NCBI GenBank assembly: GCA_002375495.1
Contig: DFLU01000012.1
Location: 500,269 to 564,268, forward strand
From: Flavobacteriaceae bacterium UBA3611
GTDB taxonomy: Bacteria > Bacteroidota > Bacteroidia > Flavobacteriales > Flavobacteriaceae
Reading direction: 5' to 3'
Length of the DNA: 64,000 nucleotides
Shown: one piece after another, positions 6,917-15,714 of the stretch
Layout: each line of letters begins with the position of its first letter
Position numbering within the stretch: position 1 is the stretch's first letter
Notes under the pieces: generated by a model
Told to the model about the DNA's origin: nothing
Databases searched by the model: none
The model's input: only the letters and a program-made list of their open reading frames with translations
Position numbers and translations under genes: made by a program

Positions 6917-8200
6917 ATGAAAATGAAATATGTAGCTGCTCAAGAAGCAGTTAAACAAGTTGCATCCGGGAATCGTGTCTTTTTTCAAGGAGCAGCGATG
7001 ACCCCTAATTTTTTAATTGAAGCACTTTGCGACAGGCACCAAGAACTTAAAGATGTAGAAATTTGCCAAGTACATACGGAAGGCCATGCACGATACACAC
7101 AAGCGCCCTATAACGAAGCATTTAAAGTTAACAGCTTTTTTGTAGGTAGTAATGTGCGAAAGTCTGTGAATAAAGGCAATGGCGACTATATTCCAATTTT
7201 TTTGAGCGAAATCCACCATCTGTTCCGTCAAGGAATTTTACCACTCGATGTGGCTTTTATCCAAGTTTCAGAACCGGATGCACACGGTTTTTGTTCTTTA
7301 GGGACGTCTGTTGATATTACATTACCGGCGATTGAAACTGCCAAAACAATAATTGCCCAAGTTAATCCAAACGTTCCCAGAACACACGGCGATGGGATCA
7401 TTCATTCCTCAAAAATTGACATTGCGGTTCACTGTGACCAACCCATGAAAAATACAGACACCGTAGCACTTACGGCAATTGAAAAACAGATAGGCGAGAA
7501 CGTGGCAAACCTCATTGAAGATGGTGCAACCTTACAAATGGGAATAGGTAATATCCCGAATGCTGTTTTAAATAATTTGGGCAATCACAAAGGCTTAGGA
7601 ATACATACCGAAATGTTCTCTGATGGTATTTTACCGTTAGTAGCTAAAGGAATAATTACAGGCGAACACAAGGTTGTAAAGCAAGGCAAAATAGTCACGT
7701 GTTTTGCAGTTGGCAGCCAAAAATTATATGATTTTGTAAATGACAACCCCTTGGTACATTTCAAGGAAGCCGCGTACACCAATGATACGGCAATCATTCG
7801 CCAAAATCCCAAAGTAACAGCTATAAATAGTGCTATTGAAATAGATCTAACCGGGCAAGTGTGCGCAGATACCATTGGCGGGAGACAATATAGCGGCGTA
7901 GGTGGTCAAATGGATTTTATTCGTGGCGCATCACTTTCGAAGGGTGGTAAGCCTATTTTTGCTATGACTGCAACGACTGCAAAAGGAATTTCAAAAATAA
8001 CACCGTTTCTCAACCAAGGTGCAGGTGTAACTACTACAAGGGCGCACGTACATTATGTTGTGACAGAGTATGGCGTTGCCAATCTGTTTGGTAAAAACCT
8101 GAAACAAAGGGCAAAGGCATTAATTGAAATAGCCCATCCAGATGTTCGGGAACATCTTTCAGAAGCTGCATTTGAAAGATTCGGGAGTTTAACGTTTTAG
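6917..8200 (+). CDS. acetyl-CoA hydrolase/transferase family CoA-transferase
   Basis: This is a 427-residue family I-type CoA-transferase of the Cat1/4-hydroxybutyrate CoA-transferase group. The catalytic glutamate is E232 in the IHTEMFSDG motif, and the CoA-binding glycine-rich segment SGVGGQMDFIRGA is present. Such enzymes exchange CoA between acetate, succinate, butyrate or 4-hydroxybutyrate. The exact substrate is not readable from sequence. As last gene of the usp/PdxH-like operon under an Fnr-type promoter, it probably supports fermentative or overflow carbon metabolism when oxygen falls. It converges with the Fnr-like gene with only a 5-nt gap. Confidence 0.88.
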   Translation: MKMKYVAAQEAVKQVASGNRVFFQGAAMTPNFLIEALCDRHQELKDVEICQVHTEGHARYTQAPYNEAFKVNSFFVGSNVRKSVNKGNGDYIPIFLSEIHHLFRQGILPLDVAFIQVSEPDAHGFCSLGTSVDITLPAIETAKTIIAQVNPNVPRTHGDGIIHSSKIDIAVHCDQPMKNTDTVALTAIEKQIGENVANLIEDGATLQMGIGNIPNAVLNNLGNHKGLGIHTEMFSDGILPLVAKGIITGEHKVVKQGKIVTCFAVGSQKLYDFVNDNPLVHFKEAAYTNDTAIIRQNPKVTAINSAIEIDLTGQVCADTIGGRQYSGVGGQMDFIRGASLSKGGKPIFAMTATTAKGISKITPFLNQGAGVTTTRAHVHYVVTEYGVANLFGKNLKQRAKALIEIAHPDVREHLSEAAFERFGSLTF

Positions 8201-8205
8201 AATAC

Positions 8206-8907
8206 TTACATGCCTTCTACTATGTTGTAGAGGGCTTTTTTATCTTCAATTTTTATACGTTTTCCGGTCGTAGAAACAAGACCTTCCTTTTTAAATTTGG
8301 TAAGGGTTCTGATAAGCAGTTCGGTTGCGGTTCCTACTACATCGGCAACATCGGCTCTAGAAAGTTGAAGGAATAAATAGCCTTCATGATCAACCCCAAA
8401 ATTGTCTTCAAGATACATCAGCACCTCGGCAAGCCGCTGGCGCACACTTTTTTGCGCCATATTTACAATTACGTCGTCTGCAAATTTTAATTCTTGCGCC
8501 ATATGCTTTAGCACGGCATTAGTAAAAACAGGATTGGTTTGTAAGGGCTGTTCTATATGTATTTTTGGGATAAAACAAACTTCCATATCTTCAAGTGCCG
8601 TAGCACTTAAATTAGTAGCTTCTGAAGAAATCACAGAGCGGTGTCCCAAAACCTCACCTTTAGTGGCAAGCTTCACGATTTGGTCGCGACCATTATCGCT
8701 CATTTTAGACAATTTAGAAACTCCATTGCGTACACAAAATACACCTCCAAGTCGTTCCCCTTCATTAAAGATTACTTCACCTTTTTTAATGACTCTGGTT
8801 TCTTTATGGTCGGCCATTTGCTTCAACTCCTCTTTCTTGAGAGCCTTAAAGCTGTTCATTTGCCTAATAATACAATTTTCGCAACGGGAATGAGTGTGTT
8901 CAGACAT
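8206..8907 (-). CDS. Crp/Fnr-family transcriptional regulator
   Basis: This 233-residue regulator starts at ATG 8907. An upstream in-frame TTG at 8940 lies above the -7 element at 8916-8923 and is rejected. An N-terminal segment with C9-x2-C12 (RCENCIIRQ) precedes a cyclic-nucleotide-binding-type beta-roll (about 25-140), a dimerisation helix, and a winged HTH (about 165-225). The HTH recognition helix includes ATELLIRTLTKF. Its glutamate and arginine are placed like those of FNR and CRP that contact the GA core of TGA half-sites. Only two N-terminal cysteines plus scattered later ones are present, so a canonical FNR [4Fe-4S] pattern is not proven. It is the best candidate to bind the TGAC-N4-GTCA sites throughout this region. 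Confidence 0.92.
   Translation of the reverse strand: MSEHTHSRCENCIIRQMNSFKALKKEELKQMADHKETRVIKKGEVIFNEGERLGGVFCVRNGVSKLSKMSDNGRDQIVKLATKGEVLGHRSVISSEATNLSATALEDMEVCFIPKIHIEQPLQTNPVFTNAVLKHMAQELKFADDVIVNMAQKSVRQRLAEVLMYLEDNFGVDHEGYLFLQLSRADVADVVGTATELLIRTLTKFKKEGLVSTTGKRIKIEDKKALYNIVEGM
8212..8241 (+). terminator. terminator of the CoA-transferase operon inside the 3' end of the fnr-like gene
   Basis: The stem GCCTTCTAC (8212-8220) / GTAGAGGGC (8226-8234) has one G-T wobble and is followed by TTTTTTA on the plus strand. It overlaps the last codons of the convergent regulator gene, which explains the very short intergenic gap. Confidence 0.6.
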
Positions 8908-8915
8908 GGTAATTA

Positions 8916-8923
8916 CAAAGCTA
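8916..8923 (-). promoter_or_regulatory. -7 element of the Crp/Fnr regulator gene
   Basis: The minus strand reads TAGCTTTG, matching TAnnTTTG. The distance to ATG 8907 leaves a leader of only about 5 nt, so the mRNA is almost leaderless. No TGAC-N4-GTCA site lies 33 bp upstream, so there is no sign of autoregulation. Confidence 0.55.
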
Positions 8924-8968
8924 CAGCTATTTAGTGCCAAATAAAAAATGGTCTCTATTTTTCGTGTA

Positions 8969-9211
8969 TCATCTGCCTAAATCTGGCCGATCTTCATAAA
9001 AATCTTTAAAGGTTTTATCGGTGTGGTAGTCGTCTGTCAATACTTTATATACAGTGAACACCAAGAGCAGTTGACCCAAGCAGGTAGTGTAGAACCCCCA
9101 ACCAAATGGAAGATTCATCGATGTAAAAATGATAACAGTTAATAAGAGTACCGTAGTGAGACCCAATAGGGTCATTGCTGAAATTTTCATTTTTATTTTC
9201 AAGATAACCAT
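8969..9211 (-). CDS. small two-helix membrane protein next to ccoI, function unknown
   Basis: This 80-residue frame has two hydrophobic segments (about residues 13-31 and 37-58) and an acidic/basic C-terminal tail ending FKDFYEDRPDLGR. The start may be ATG 9211 or the internal ATG 9190 (MKISAM), which removes a short basic leader. It is not a recognisable CcoQ or CcoS. It lies upstream of the fnr-like gene on the same strand and divergent from ccoI. It is close to the ccoI Fnr-type box but shows no -7 element of its own at the required spacing. Its position suggests a minor role in the respiratory cluster. Confidence 0.65.
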   Translation of the reverse strand: MVILKIKMKISAMTLLGLTTVLLLTVIIFTSMNLPFGWGFYTTCLGQLLLVFTVYKVLTDDYHTDKTFKDFYEDRPDLGR

Positions 9212-9258
9212 TTTACTACTGGACCTGTATTAAGGGTTTATTAAAAATTTTGGGGAAC

Positions 9259-9270
9259 TGACAAAAGTCA
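9259..9270. promoter_or_regulatory. Fnr-type palindrome upstream of ccoI
   Basis: TGACAAAAGTCA is a perfect TGAC-N4-GTCA site. Its centre is 33 bp from TACATTTG (9294-9301). Confidence 0.75.
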
Positions 9271-9293
9271 TTTTATGTGCTTCGCATGCGCAA

Positions 9294-9301
9294 TACATTT
9301 G
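9294..9301 (+). promoter_or_regulatory. -7 element of ccoI
   Basis: TACATTTG matches TAnnTTTG. The predicted leader before ATG 9322 is about 17 nt. Confidence 0.7.
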
Positions 9302-9321
9302 CCACAGGTATAGAGTAAATT

Positions 9322-11748
9322 ATGGACAATTGTTATCACTGTGGCGATACATGCCGAGCGACCACCATCATACACGACGAGAAAAAGTTCTGTTGCAATG
9401 GTTGCAAAACGGTATACGACATTCTCAACGAAAATGAACTTACCTATTATTACGACTTACAGGCTACCCCTGGAAAGACGCCTATCGCAATAGAAGGCCG
9501 ATTCGATTTTTTAGACAACCAAGATATTGTTGCGAAGCTACTGGAGTTTGACGAGCAAGACATCCAAATTGTCTCGTTTGTAATTCCCCATATTCATTGT
9601 AGTTCTTGTATCTGGGTGCTCGAAAATTTGAATAAATTACATCCAGCTTTTTTAAATACACAGGTAGATTTTCCGAAGAAAACAGTTCGGATTACCTACA
9701 ACGCTACGCAATTTTCATTGAAAGAAGTAGTGCTACTGCTCTGTAAAATTGGCTATGAACCAACGATATCGTTAGAAGATTTCAATAAAAAAGAAAAAAA
9801 AGTAGATCGCAGCCTAATTTATAAACTCGGGGTGGCAGGTTTTGCCTTCGGAAATATTATGTTCCTTTCGTTTCCAGAGTATTTTGAAGTGAGCGAATTT
9901 TGGCTCGATAAATTCAAGTTTGTTTTTCGATGGCTCATGTTTGCCTTTGCAGTGCCGGTAGTGCTCTATTCTGCCCGTGACTATTTTGTGTCTGCCTATA
10001 GAGGGTTGCACGCGAAGGTTTTAAATATTGACGTGCCCATTGCGTTAGGTATTTCGGTATTATTTCTACGCTCTACTGCGGAAATCGTCATGGATTGGGG
10101 AACAGGATTTTTCGATAGTTTGGCAGGGTTGGTGTTTTTCTTGTTGCTCGGAAAATTCTTCCAGCAGAAAACCTATGGCTTTCTATCGTTCGAGCGAGAT
10201 TACAAATCGTATTTCCCCATCGCTGTCACCCAATTGATAAAACCCGAATCTGCTCCTATTTCCGAAGAAAACAGCAGTGACGTTAAAGAAATACAAACCC
10301 AGGTATACGAGTTGAAACCGGGAGATCGTATTCTAATACGTAATAACGAACTTATTCCTGCAGATGGGGTTTTAATAAAGGGAGCAGGGTGTATCGATTA
10401 CAGTTTTGTGACTGGAGAAGCCGTGCCTGTTAACAAACTATCGGGCGAATCTATTTTTGCTGGCGGAAGACAACAAGGAGGAATCATTGAAATTGAAATC
10501 ACCAAAGCCGTGGCACAGAGTTACCTGACACAGCTGTGGAACAACGATATCTTCAGAAAGAATAAAGCTTCAAGGTTCGAAAACATGACCGACCAGATAA
10601 GCCGGCGATTTACCATTGCTATACTAGCGATAGCGATTATTGCTACAGCTATTTGGTTATTTTACGATATCTCAACTGCATTGCAAGTGTTTACGGCCGT
10701 TCTTATTGTGGCCTGTCCCTGTGCAATTGCGCTTGCAGCACCGTTTACGTTGGGGAATATGCTTCGCATCTTTGGGCGACGGAAATTGTATCTAAAGGAA
10801 AGTTTTGTGATTGAACAAATGGCGCAGATAGATACGGTAGTGTTCGATAAAACAGGGACGCTCACATCCAATCAAAAAAATAAAATTACATATCACGGCG
10901 TACCACTCTCAAAAAATGAACAAACGGTACTTACCAGTACATTGCGGGCCTCTAACCACCCGTTGAGCCGTGCATTATACGACGTATTGCAAGACAACGG
11001 TATTTGCACCTTAGACGATTTCAGCGAAGAAGCGGGTAATGGGCTTACGGGAGTTTCGGGAGCTACTCGCGTACGCACGGGGAGCGCTACGTTTGTGGGC
11101 AACGAGCAACTACAAGTAGCTTCCAACCGTACCCAGGTTCACGTGAGTGCAAATAACCAATATAAGGGGGCCTATTCTTTTCAAAATACATATAGAGAAG
11201 GCATAACAGACTTGTTTGCTGACCTAGGAAACACAGTGCATTTGGTCATTCTTTCGGGCGATAATGATGGTGAGAAGGAGATTCTAAAGGCCCAATTACC
11301 GCCGTCTGCGCAATTAAAATTTAACCAAAAACCCAACGACAAGCTTAATTTCATAAAAGAACTGCAGCGCCAAGGTAGAAAAGTGATGATGATAGGAGAT
11401 GGCCTAAACGATGCTGGTGCGTTAGCCCAAAGCGATGTTGGGATAGCAGTATCTGAAGACGTCAATGTTTTTTCACCTGCGTCTGATGGTATTATAGACG
11501 CTAGCCAATTACAAGAGCTCGCACAGTTTTTAAAGGGGTCGCACCAATCGGTTCGAGTCATTAAGTTCGCGTTTATTTTTTCCCTGTTTTATAATCTTAT
11601 TGGCTTGGGCTTCGCGGTTACAGGGAATTTGGCACCGGTGGTTGCAGCTATTTTAATGCCCCTAAGTTCTATAAGCATTGTGGTGTTTACTACAGTCTGC
11701 ACATATCTAATAGGAAGAAATCTGAAAACTAAAATTGAATTAAAATGA
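9322..11748 (+). CDS. ccoI: cbb3 oxidase copper-exporting P1B-type ATPase (CcoI/FixI)
   Basis: This 808-residue copper-translocating ATPase supplies copper for cbb3 oxidase assembly. The order is as follows. A cysteine-rich N-terminal metal domain has C4, C7 and a CCNGC motif at residues 24-28. An HMA domain has C93-S-S-C96. Then come six to eight membrane helices with the transport motif C465-P-C467, the phosphorylation site D509-KTGTLT, and the hinge GDGLND at 692-697. The extra N-terminal cysteine-rich domain is typical of the FixI/CcoI branch. The stop overlaps the next small gene by 4 nt. An Fnr-type box and a -7 element precede it. Confidence 0.95.
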   Translation: MDNCYHCGDTCRATTIIHDEKKFCCNGCKTVYDILNENELTYYYDLQATPGKTPIAIEGRFDFLDNQDIVAKLLEFDEQDIQIVSFVIPHIHCSSCIWVLENLNKLHPAFLNTQVDFPKKTVRITYNATQFSLKEVVLLLCKIGYEPTISLEDFNKKEKKVDRSLIYKLGVAGFAFGNIMFLSFPEYFEVSEFWLDKFKFVFRWLMFAFAVPVVLYSARDYFVSAYRGLHAKVLNIDVPIALGISVLFLRSTAEIVMDWGTGFFDSLAGLVFFLLLGKFFQQKTYGFLSFERDYKSYFPIAVTQLIKPESAPISEENSSDVKEIQTQVYELKPGDRILIRNNELIPADGVLIKGAGCIDYSFVTGEAVPVNKLSGESIFAGGRQQGGIIEIEITKAVAQSYLTQLWNNDIFRKNKASRFENMTDQISRRFTIAILAIAIIATAIWLFYDISTALQVFTAVLIVACPCAIALAAPFTLGNMLRIFGRRKLYLKESFVIEQMAQIDTVVFDKTGTLTSNQKNKITYHGVPLSKNEQTVLTSTLRASNHPLSRALYDVLQDNGICTLDDFSEEAGNGLTGVSGATRVRTGSATFVGNEQLQVASNRTQVHVSANNQYKGAYSFQNTYREGITDLFADLGNTVHLVILSGDNDGEKEILKAQLPPSAQLKFNQKPNDKLNFIKELQRQGRKVMMIGDGLNDAGALAQSDVGIAVSEDVNVFSPASDGIIDASQLQELAQFLKGSHQSVRVIKFAFIFSLFYNLIGLGFAVTGNLAPVVAAILMPLSSISIVVFTTVCTYLIGRNLKTKIELK

Positions 11749-11984
11749 AACAGGAAATCAGTCAGATAGCACAGCTCTTTTTTCAGTTGAAAAAGAAATA
11801 CGAACTGAGCCAATGTTCAAATTGTCTCGTCATGCGGGATTACATATTAAGTGAATATAAACACTTAAAACTAAAATTGCAATCACTCGAAAGGCTTTGT
11901 GCCAGTGCTGATCTTGATAACGAGAGTAGCCTAGCCGAGGCACATAGAACGGCAGGGGTTTTAGGATTGTATTTAATGGTGTAA
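11745..11984 (+). CDS. small CxxC protein overlapping ccoI, function unknown
   Basis: This 79-residue protein has no signal peptide or membrane helix. It has a helical N-terminus (QLFFQLKKKYELSQ), a CSNC motif (about residues 24-27), and a leucine-rich central helix. It starts 4 nt inside ccoI (ATGA overlap), which indicates translational coupling. I do not recognise the family. The CxxC pair and coupling to a copper ATPase make a role in metal or thiol chemistry during oxidase assembly plausible, but that is only inference. Confidence 0.65.
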   Translation: MKQEISQIAQLFFQLKKKYELSQCSNCLVMRDYILSEYKHLKLKLQSLERLCASADLDNESSLAEAHRTAGVLGLYLMV

Positions 11985-12011
11985 GAAGTTATGAAAATAA
12001 TTTTTCTGAAC

Positions 12012-12023
12012 TGACAAAAGTCA
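12012..12023. promoter_or_regulatory. Fnr-type palindrome upstream of ccoS-ccoNO
   Basis: TGACAAAAGTCA is identical to the site in front of ccoI. Its centre is 33 bp from TAATTTTA (12047-12054). Confidence 0.75.
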
Positions 12024-12046
12024 TCTTTTAAGCCAGTGCATCAAAG

Positions 12047-12054
12047 TAATTTTA
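12047..12054 (+). promoter_or_regulatory. -7 element of the ccoS-NO-Q-P operon
   Basis: TAATTTTA deviates from TAnnTTTG only in the last base. It is at exactly the spacing seen at the other Fnr-type promoters. Confidence 0.55.
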
Positions 12055-12073
12055 CACCATAATTCAGGTAGGT

Positions 12074-12280
12074 ATGAGTATTATTTATGTTTTAATCACT
12101 GTAAGTGTGATTGTTGCTATCGTTTTCTTTATCGCGTTTGTGTATTCGGTAAAGAAAGGACAGTATGATGATACCTATACCCCATCTGTTAGAATGCTTT
12201 TTGAAGATGAATTGGTGAAGCCTAAAAAGGAGCATGAAAAAAGCGATAACAAAGAAATCATTCAAACCAGTAACCAATAA
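12074..12280 (+). CDS. ccoS: cbb3 oxidase maturation protein CcoS
   Basis: This is a 68-residue protein with one N-terminal transmembrane helix (about residues 4-26). The CcoS signature KKGQYDDTYTPSVRMLFED follows, and the tail is charged. CcoS is needed for cofactor insertion into cbb3 oxidase. It lies 3 nt upstream of ccoNO, is the first gene of the structural operon, and sits behind the Fnr-type promoter. Confidence 0.93.
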   Translation: MSIIYVLITVSVIVAIVFFIAFVYSVKKGQYDDTYTPSVRMLFEDELVKPKKEHEKSDNKEIIQTSNQ

Positions 12281-12283
12281 ATT

Positions 12284-14488
12284 ATGCAAACAGAACAATT
12301 CTACTACGATAATAAAATCGTAAAAAAGTTTGTAAATGCCACCATTTTTTGGGGCATTATCGGGATGAGCGTAGGACTACTGCTCGCCTTTATGTTTTTA
12401 TTTCCTAACGTAACAGACGGTATTTCATGGTTGAGTTTCGGTCGATTGAGACCCTTGCATACCAATGCCGTGATTTTTGCATTTGTAGGGAACGCCATTT
12501 TTGCGGGGGTTTATTATTCTACCCAGCGTTTACTTAAAGCACGTATGTGGAAAGATTGGCTGAGCAACCTTAATTTTTGGGGTTGGCAAGCCATTATCGT
12601 AGGTGCTGCTATCACACTGCCCTTAGGATATACTACCTCAAAAGAATATGCCGAATTGGAGTGGCCCTTCGATATTGCTATCGCAATAATCTGGGTAGCC
12701 TTTGGAGCAAATTTAATAGGAACCATCTTAAAAAGAAGACAACGGCATTTGTACGTAGCGATCTGGTTCTATTTAGGGACATTTGTCACGGTAGCCGTAT
12801 TACACATTGTAAACAGTATTGAAATTCCCGTGAGTGCCTTAAAGAGTTACTCGGTATATGCAGGGGTGCAAGATGCTTTGGTGCAATGGTGGTATGGACA
12901 TAACGCGGTAGCATTTTTCTTGACAACGCCATTCCTTGGATTAATGTATTATTTTGTACCCAAGGCGGCCAATAGACCAGTGTATTCGTATCGACTTTCT
13001 ATCGTGCACTTTTGGTCGCTTATTTTTATCTATATCTGGGCAGGACCGCACCACTTGTTGTATTCTGCCTTGCCAGATTGGGCACAGAATTTAGGAGTGG
13101 CGTTTTCTGTGATGCTTATTGCACCTTCTTGGGGAGGTATGATTAACGGACTGCTTACCCTTCGAGGAGCTTGGGATAAAGTACGTACAGACCCAGTTCT
13201 TAAATTTATGGTGGTAGCGATTACCTGCTACGGTATGGCAACTTTTGAAGGTCCCATGCTTTCGCTTAAAAATGTAAATGCTATTGCTCACTTTAGCGAT
13301 TGGATTATAGCACACGTGCACGTAGGGGCCTTGGGCTGGAATGGATTCTTGACCTTCGGAATGATTTACTGGCTGGTGCCAAGATTGTTTAAAACAAAAC
13401 TGTGGAGCACCAAATTGGCAAATGTTCATTTCTGGGTAGGAACCTTAGGAATCATTATGTATGCGCTGCCCATGTATGTTGCTGGATTTGTACAAGCTTC
13501 TATGTGGAAGCAATTTAATCCAGACGGTACGCTTACCTACGGAAATTTCTTGGAAACATTAAACGAAATTATTCCAATGTACTGGATGCGGGCCATCGGG
13601 GGAAGCCTCTTTATCTTGGGTGCGTTCATCATGCTGTACAACGTTGTAAAAACGGTACGCCAAGGAAGCCAAGTTACAGATGAGTTGGCCGAAGCTGCTC
13701 CGTTGCAACGCGTGACCAAAAAGCGTACGGCTAAAGAAGGATATCACACTTGGCTAGAACGTCGCCCTGTAAAACTAACCATCTACGCGACAATTGCGAT
13801 TCTTATTGGAGGTATGGTTCAGATTATTCCGTCGTTGATGGTAGACGACTATGTGCCGGTTATTTCAACGGTAAAACCATACACCCCGCTAGAATTGGAA
13901 GGCCGCGATCTCTATATAAAAGAAGGTTGTGTTTCCTGCCATTCGCAAATGGTGCGTCCCTTCCGAAGTGAAGTAGAGCGCTATGGCGAATACTCCAAAT
14001 CGGGTGAATATGTGTACGACCACCCCTTTTTATGGGGTAGTAAACGTACGGGACCTGATTTGTTCCGTGTGGGTGGAAAATATAGTGACAACTGGCACTT
14101 GAACCACTTCTACGATCCGCAGAGTACCTCTTCAGGTTCAATCATGCCTTCGTACAAATGGCTCATTAACAGGCCGCTTGATAAGAGCCAGACGGAAGCA
14201 AAAATGGAGGCTATGGTTGCATTAGGAGTTCCCTATACCGAAGATGAAATAGCCCGCGCCCAAGATTGGATGGACGAACAGGGAGAACAGATTGAGAAGA
14301 ACCTGTACGCAGATCCAGATTTTGTAAAATCGTATGAAGCAGACAAACAATATGCACAGGAAAACGGAGAAGAATTTGTCGAGATGCGAGACCGTGAAGT
14401 AGTTGCCCTTATTGCGTACCTGCAACGATTGGGAACTGATATTAAAATTAAGACTCCCGAAGAAGTAACCTCAACCGAAAACCAATAG
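12284..14488 (+). CDS. ccoN: cbb3-type cytochrome oxidase fused subunits I and II (CcoN-CcoO)
   Basis: This 734-residue fusion has residues about 1-490 as CcoN, the haem-copper catalytic subunit with twelve or more membrane helices. Histidine-bearing stretches there include GRLRPLHTN, WYGHNA, GPHHLLY and HVHVGALG. A linker leads to one further membrane helix near 500-515 and the CcoO cytochrome c domain with C549-V-S-C552-H553 (GCVSCHSQMVRP). In Proteobacteria these are two genes. The fusion is common in Bacteroidetes. This high-affinity oxidase reduces O2 under microaerobic conditions and pumps protons. It is followed at 2 nt by ccoQ. Confidence 0.96.
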   Translation: MQTEQFYYDNKIVKKFVNATIFWGIIGMSVGLLLAFMFLFPNVTDGISWLSFGRLRPLHTNAVIFAFVGNAIFAGVYYSTQRLLKARMWKDWLSNLNFWGWQAIIVGAAITLPLGYTTSKEYAELEWPFDIAIAIIWVAFGANLIGTILKRRQRHLYVAIWFYLGTFVTVAVLHIVNSIEIPVSALKSYSVYAGVQDALVQWWYGHNAVAFFLTTPFLGLMYYFVPKAANRPVYSYRLSIVHFWSLIFIYIWAGPHHLLYSALPDWAQNLGVAFSVMLIAPSWGGMINGLLTLRGAWDKVRTDPVLKFMVVAITCYGMATFEGPMLSLKNVNAIAHFSDWIIAHVHVGALGWNGFLTFGMIYWLVPRLFKTKLWSTKLANVHFWVGTLGIIMYALPMYVAGFVQASMWKQFNPDGTLTYGNFLETLNEIIPMYWMRAIGGSLFILGAFIMLYNVVKTVRQGSQVTDELAEAAPLQRVTKKRTAKEGYHTWLERRPVKLTIYATIAILIGGMVQIIPSLMVDDYVPVISTVKPYTPLELEGRDLYIKEGCVSCHSQMVRPFRSEVERYGEYSKSGEYVYDHPFLWGSKRTGPDLFRVGGKYSDNWHLNHFYDPQSTSSGSIMPSYKWLINRPLDKSQTEAKMEAMVALGVPYTEDEIARAQDWMDEQGEQIEKNLYADPDFVKSYEADKQYAQENGEEFVEMRDREVVALIAYLQRLGTDIKIKTPEEVTSTENQ

Positions 14489-14490
14489 TT

Positions 14491-14679
14491 ATGTTGAAAT
14501 ATATTAAAGGCAACCTAGAAAATATAGACGGGGTAGAAATCTATCCCATTATATCACTACTTATCTTCTTTTTGTTTTTTGTCGCTTTATTCTGGTGGGT
14601 ATTTACTGCCAAAAAAGCACACATAAAAGAAGTGAGTAACATTCCGCTAGAAACTAACGTAAATGACGAAATACAATGA
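14491..14679 (+). CDS. ccoQ: CcoQ-like small subunit of cbb3 oxidase
   Basis: This 62-residue single-helix membrane protein has its helix at about residues 22-42, with FFVALFWWVFTAKK at the cytoplasmic end. It lies 2 nt after ccoNO and overlaps ccoP by 4 nt. Size, topology and position identify it as CcoQ, although the sequence family is weakly conserved. Confidence 0.85.
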   Translation: MLKYIKGNLENIDGVEIYPIISLLIFFLFFVALFWWVFTAKKAHIKEVSNIPLETNVNDEIQ

Positions 14680-15656
14680 GAACAGCTGCATTTATAAGAA
14701 TATTAGTATTTGCTGGGTTTGGATATCTATTCCTAGATTGGATAGGCACCACCGGTGAGGTTTCCATTTTTAAAGAACAACCTTGGCTTTGGGCTATTTT
14801 GGGCGTAGTCATTCTCATTTACGTGGCTGGAGAAATTTGTATTGAAGCACTTCGAAGTGTGCTGTACAAAACCATGAATCCTGAAGCGCGAGCGAAATAC
14901 GATTTGGAGGCCGCTGCGGCAAAAGAAAACCAATTTTCATGGGTAAAGAAAACCTATAAGAAATTATTGGGTAGTAAGCCTATTCAAGAAGAGGGAGAAA
15001 TAGTATTAGATCATAACTACGACGGAATTCGTGAGTTGGACAATAAGTTGCCACCATGGTGGGTGTACGGCTTTTATGCCACTATTATTTTTGCCGTGGT
15101 ATATTTGGCGCGCTACCACATTTTTGATGGAGTAGACCAACACCAAGAATATGAAATCGCCATTGCTGAAGCAAAATTGCAGGTTGAAGAATACAAACGA
15201 ACTGCCAAAGATTTGGTAGATGTGAATACCGTAGAATTGCTTACGGAAGCAAACGACCTTAAAGCAGGTGAAGCTATTTTCTCAGGAAATTGTGCTGCTT
15301 GTCATAAGATGACAGGAGCTGGTGGAATTGGTCCCAATCTAACCGATGACTATTGGATTTTAGGAGGCGGAATTAAAAATGTGTTTAATACGATTTCTGA
15401 AGGAGGGCGTGCCGGAAAAGGGATGGTAGCCTGGAAATCTGATTTAAAACCCTCTGAAATGGCGCAAGTAGCAAGTTACGTATTGAGTTTGCACGGTACC
15501 AATCCTGCAGATGCGAAAGATCCCGAAGGCGAAATTTGGGTAGATGAAAACGCTGCGGTAGAAGAGGCAAACGTTACGATAGATAGTACAATGGTTGAAG
15601 TTATAATAGAAGATCAACCCGTTACTGGAGATGTTGTAAATGATAGCATTCAATAA
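14676..15656 (+). CDS. ccoP: cbb3-type oxidase subunit III (CcoP), single haem
   Basis: The protein has 326 residues. Two or three N-terminal helices precede a PWWVYGFYATIIFA helix (about 130-148), typical of CcoP. A cytochrome c domain follows with C206-A-A-C209-H210 and an acidic C-terminal tail. Proteobacterial CcoP carries two haem c groups; here only one CxxCH is present, as in other Bacteroidetes. It passes electrons to the CcoN/O subunits. The start codon overlaps the ccoQ stop. Confidence 0.93.
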   Translation: MRTAAFIRILVFAGFGYLFLDWIGTTGEVSIFKEQPWLWAILGVVILIYVAGEICIEALRSVLYKTMNPEARAKYDLEAAAAKENQFSWVKKTYKKLLGSKPIQEEGEIVLDHNYDGIRELDNKLPPWWVYGFYATIIFAVVYLARYHIFDGVDQHQEYEIAIAEAKLQVEEYKRTAKDLVDVNTVELLTEANDLKAGEAIFSGNCAACHKMTGAGGIGPNLTDDYWILGGGIKNVFNTISEGGRAGKGMVAWKSDLKPSEMAQVASYVLSLHGTNPADAKDPEGEIWVDENAAVEEANVTIDSTMVEVIIEDQPVTGDVVNDSIQ

Positions 15657-15714
15657 AAATTATACTGTTTAAATATACCTAAATGGCGAAAAGCGCTAGA
15701 AAACTGTAAAGACT

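Noticed and set aside
8402..8893. 163-residue plus-strand frame opposite the Crp/Fnr gene
   Set aside because: Shadow of a clear regulator gene; low-complexity Ser/Thr-rich translation.
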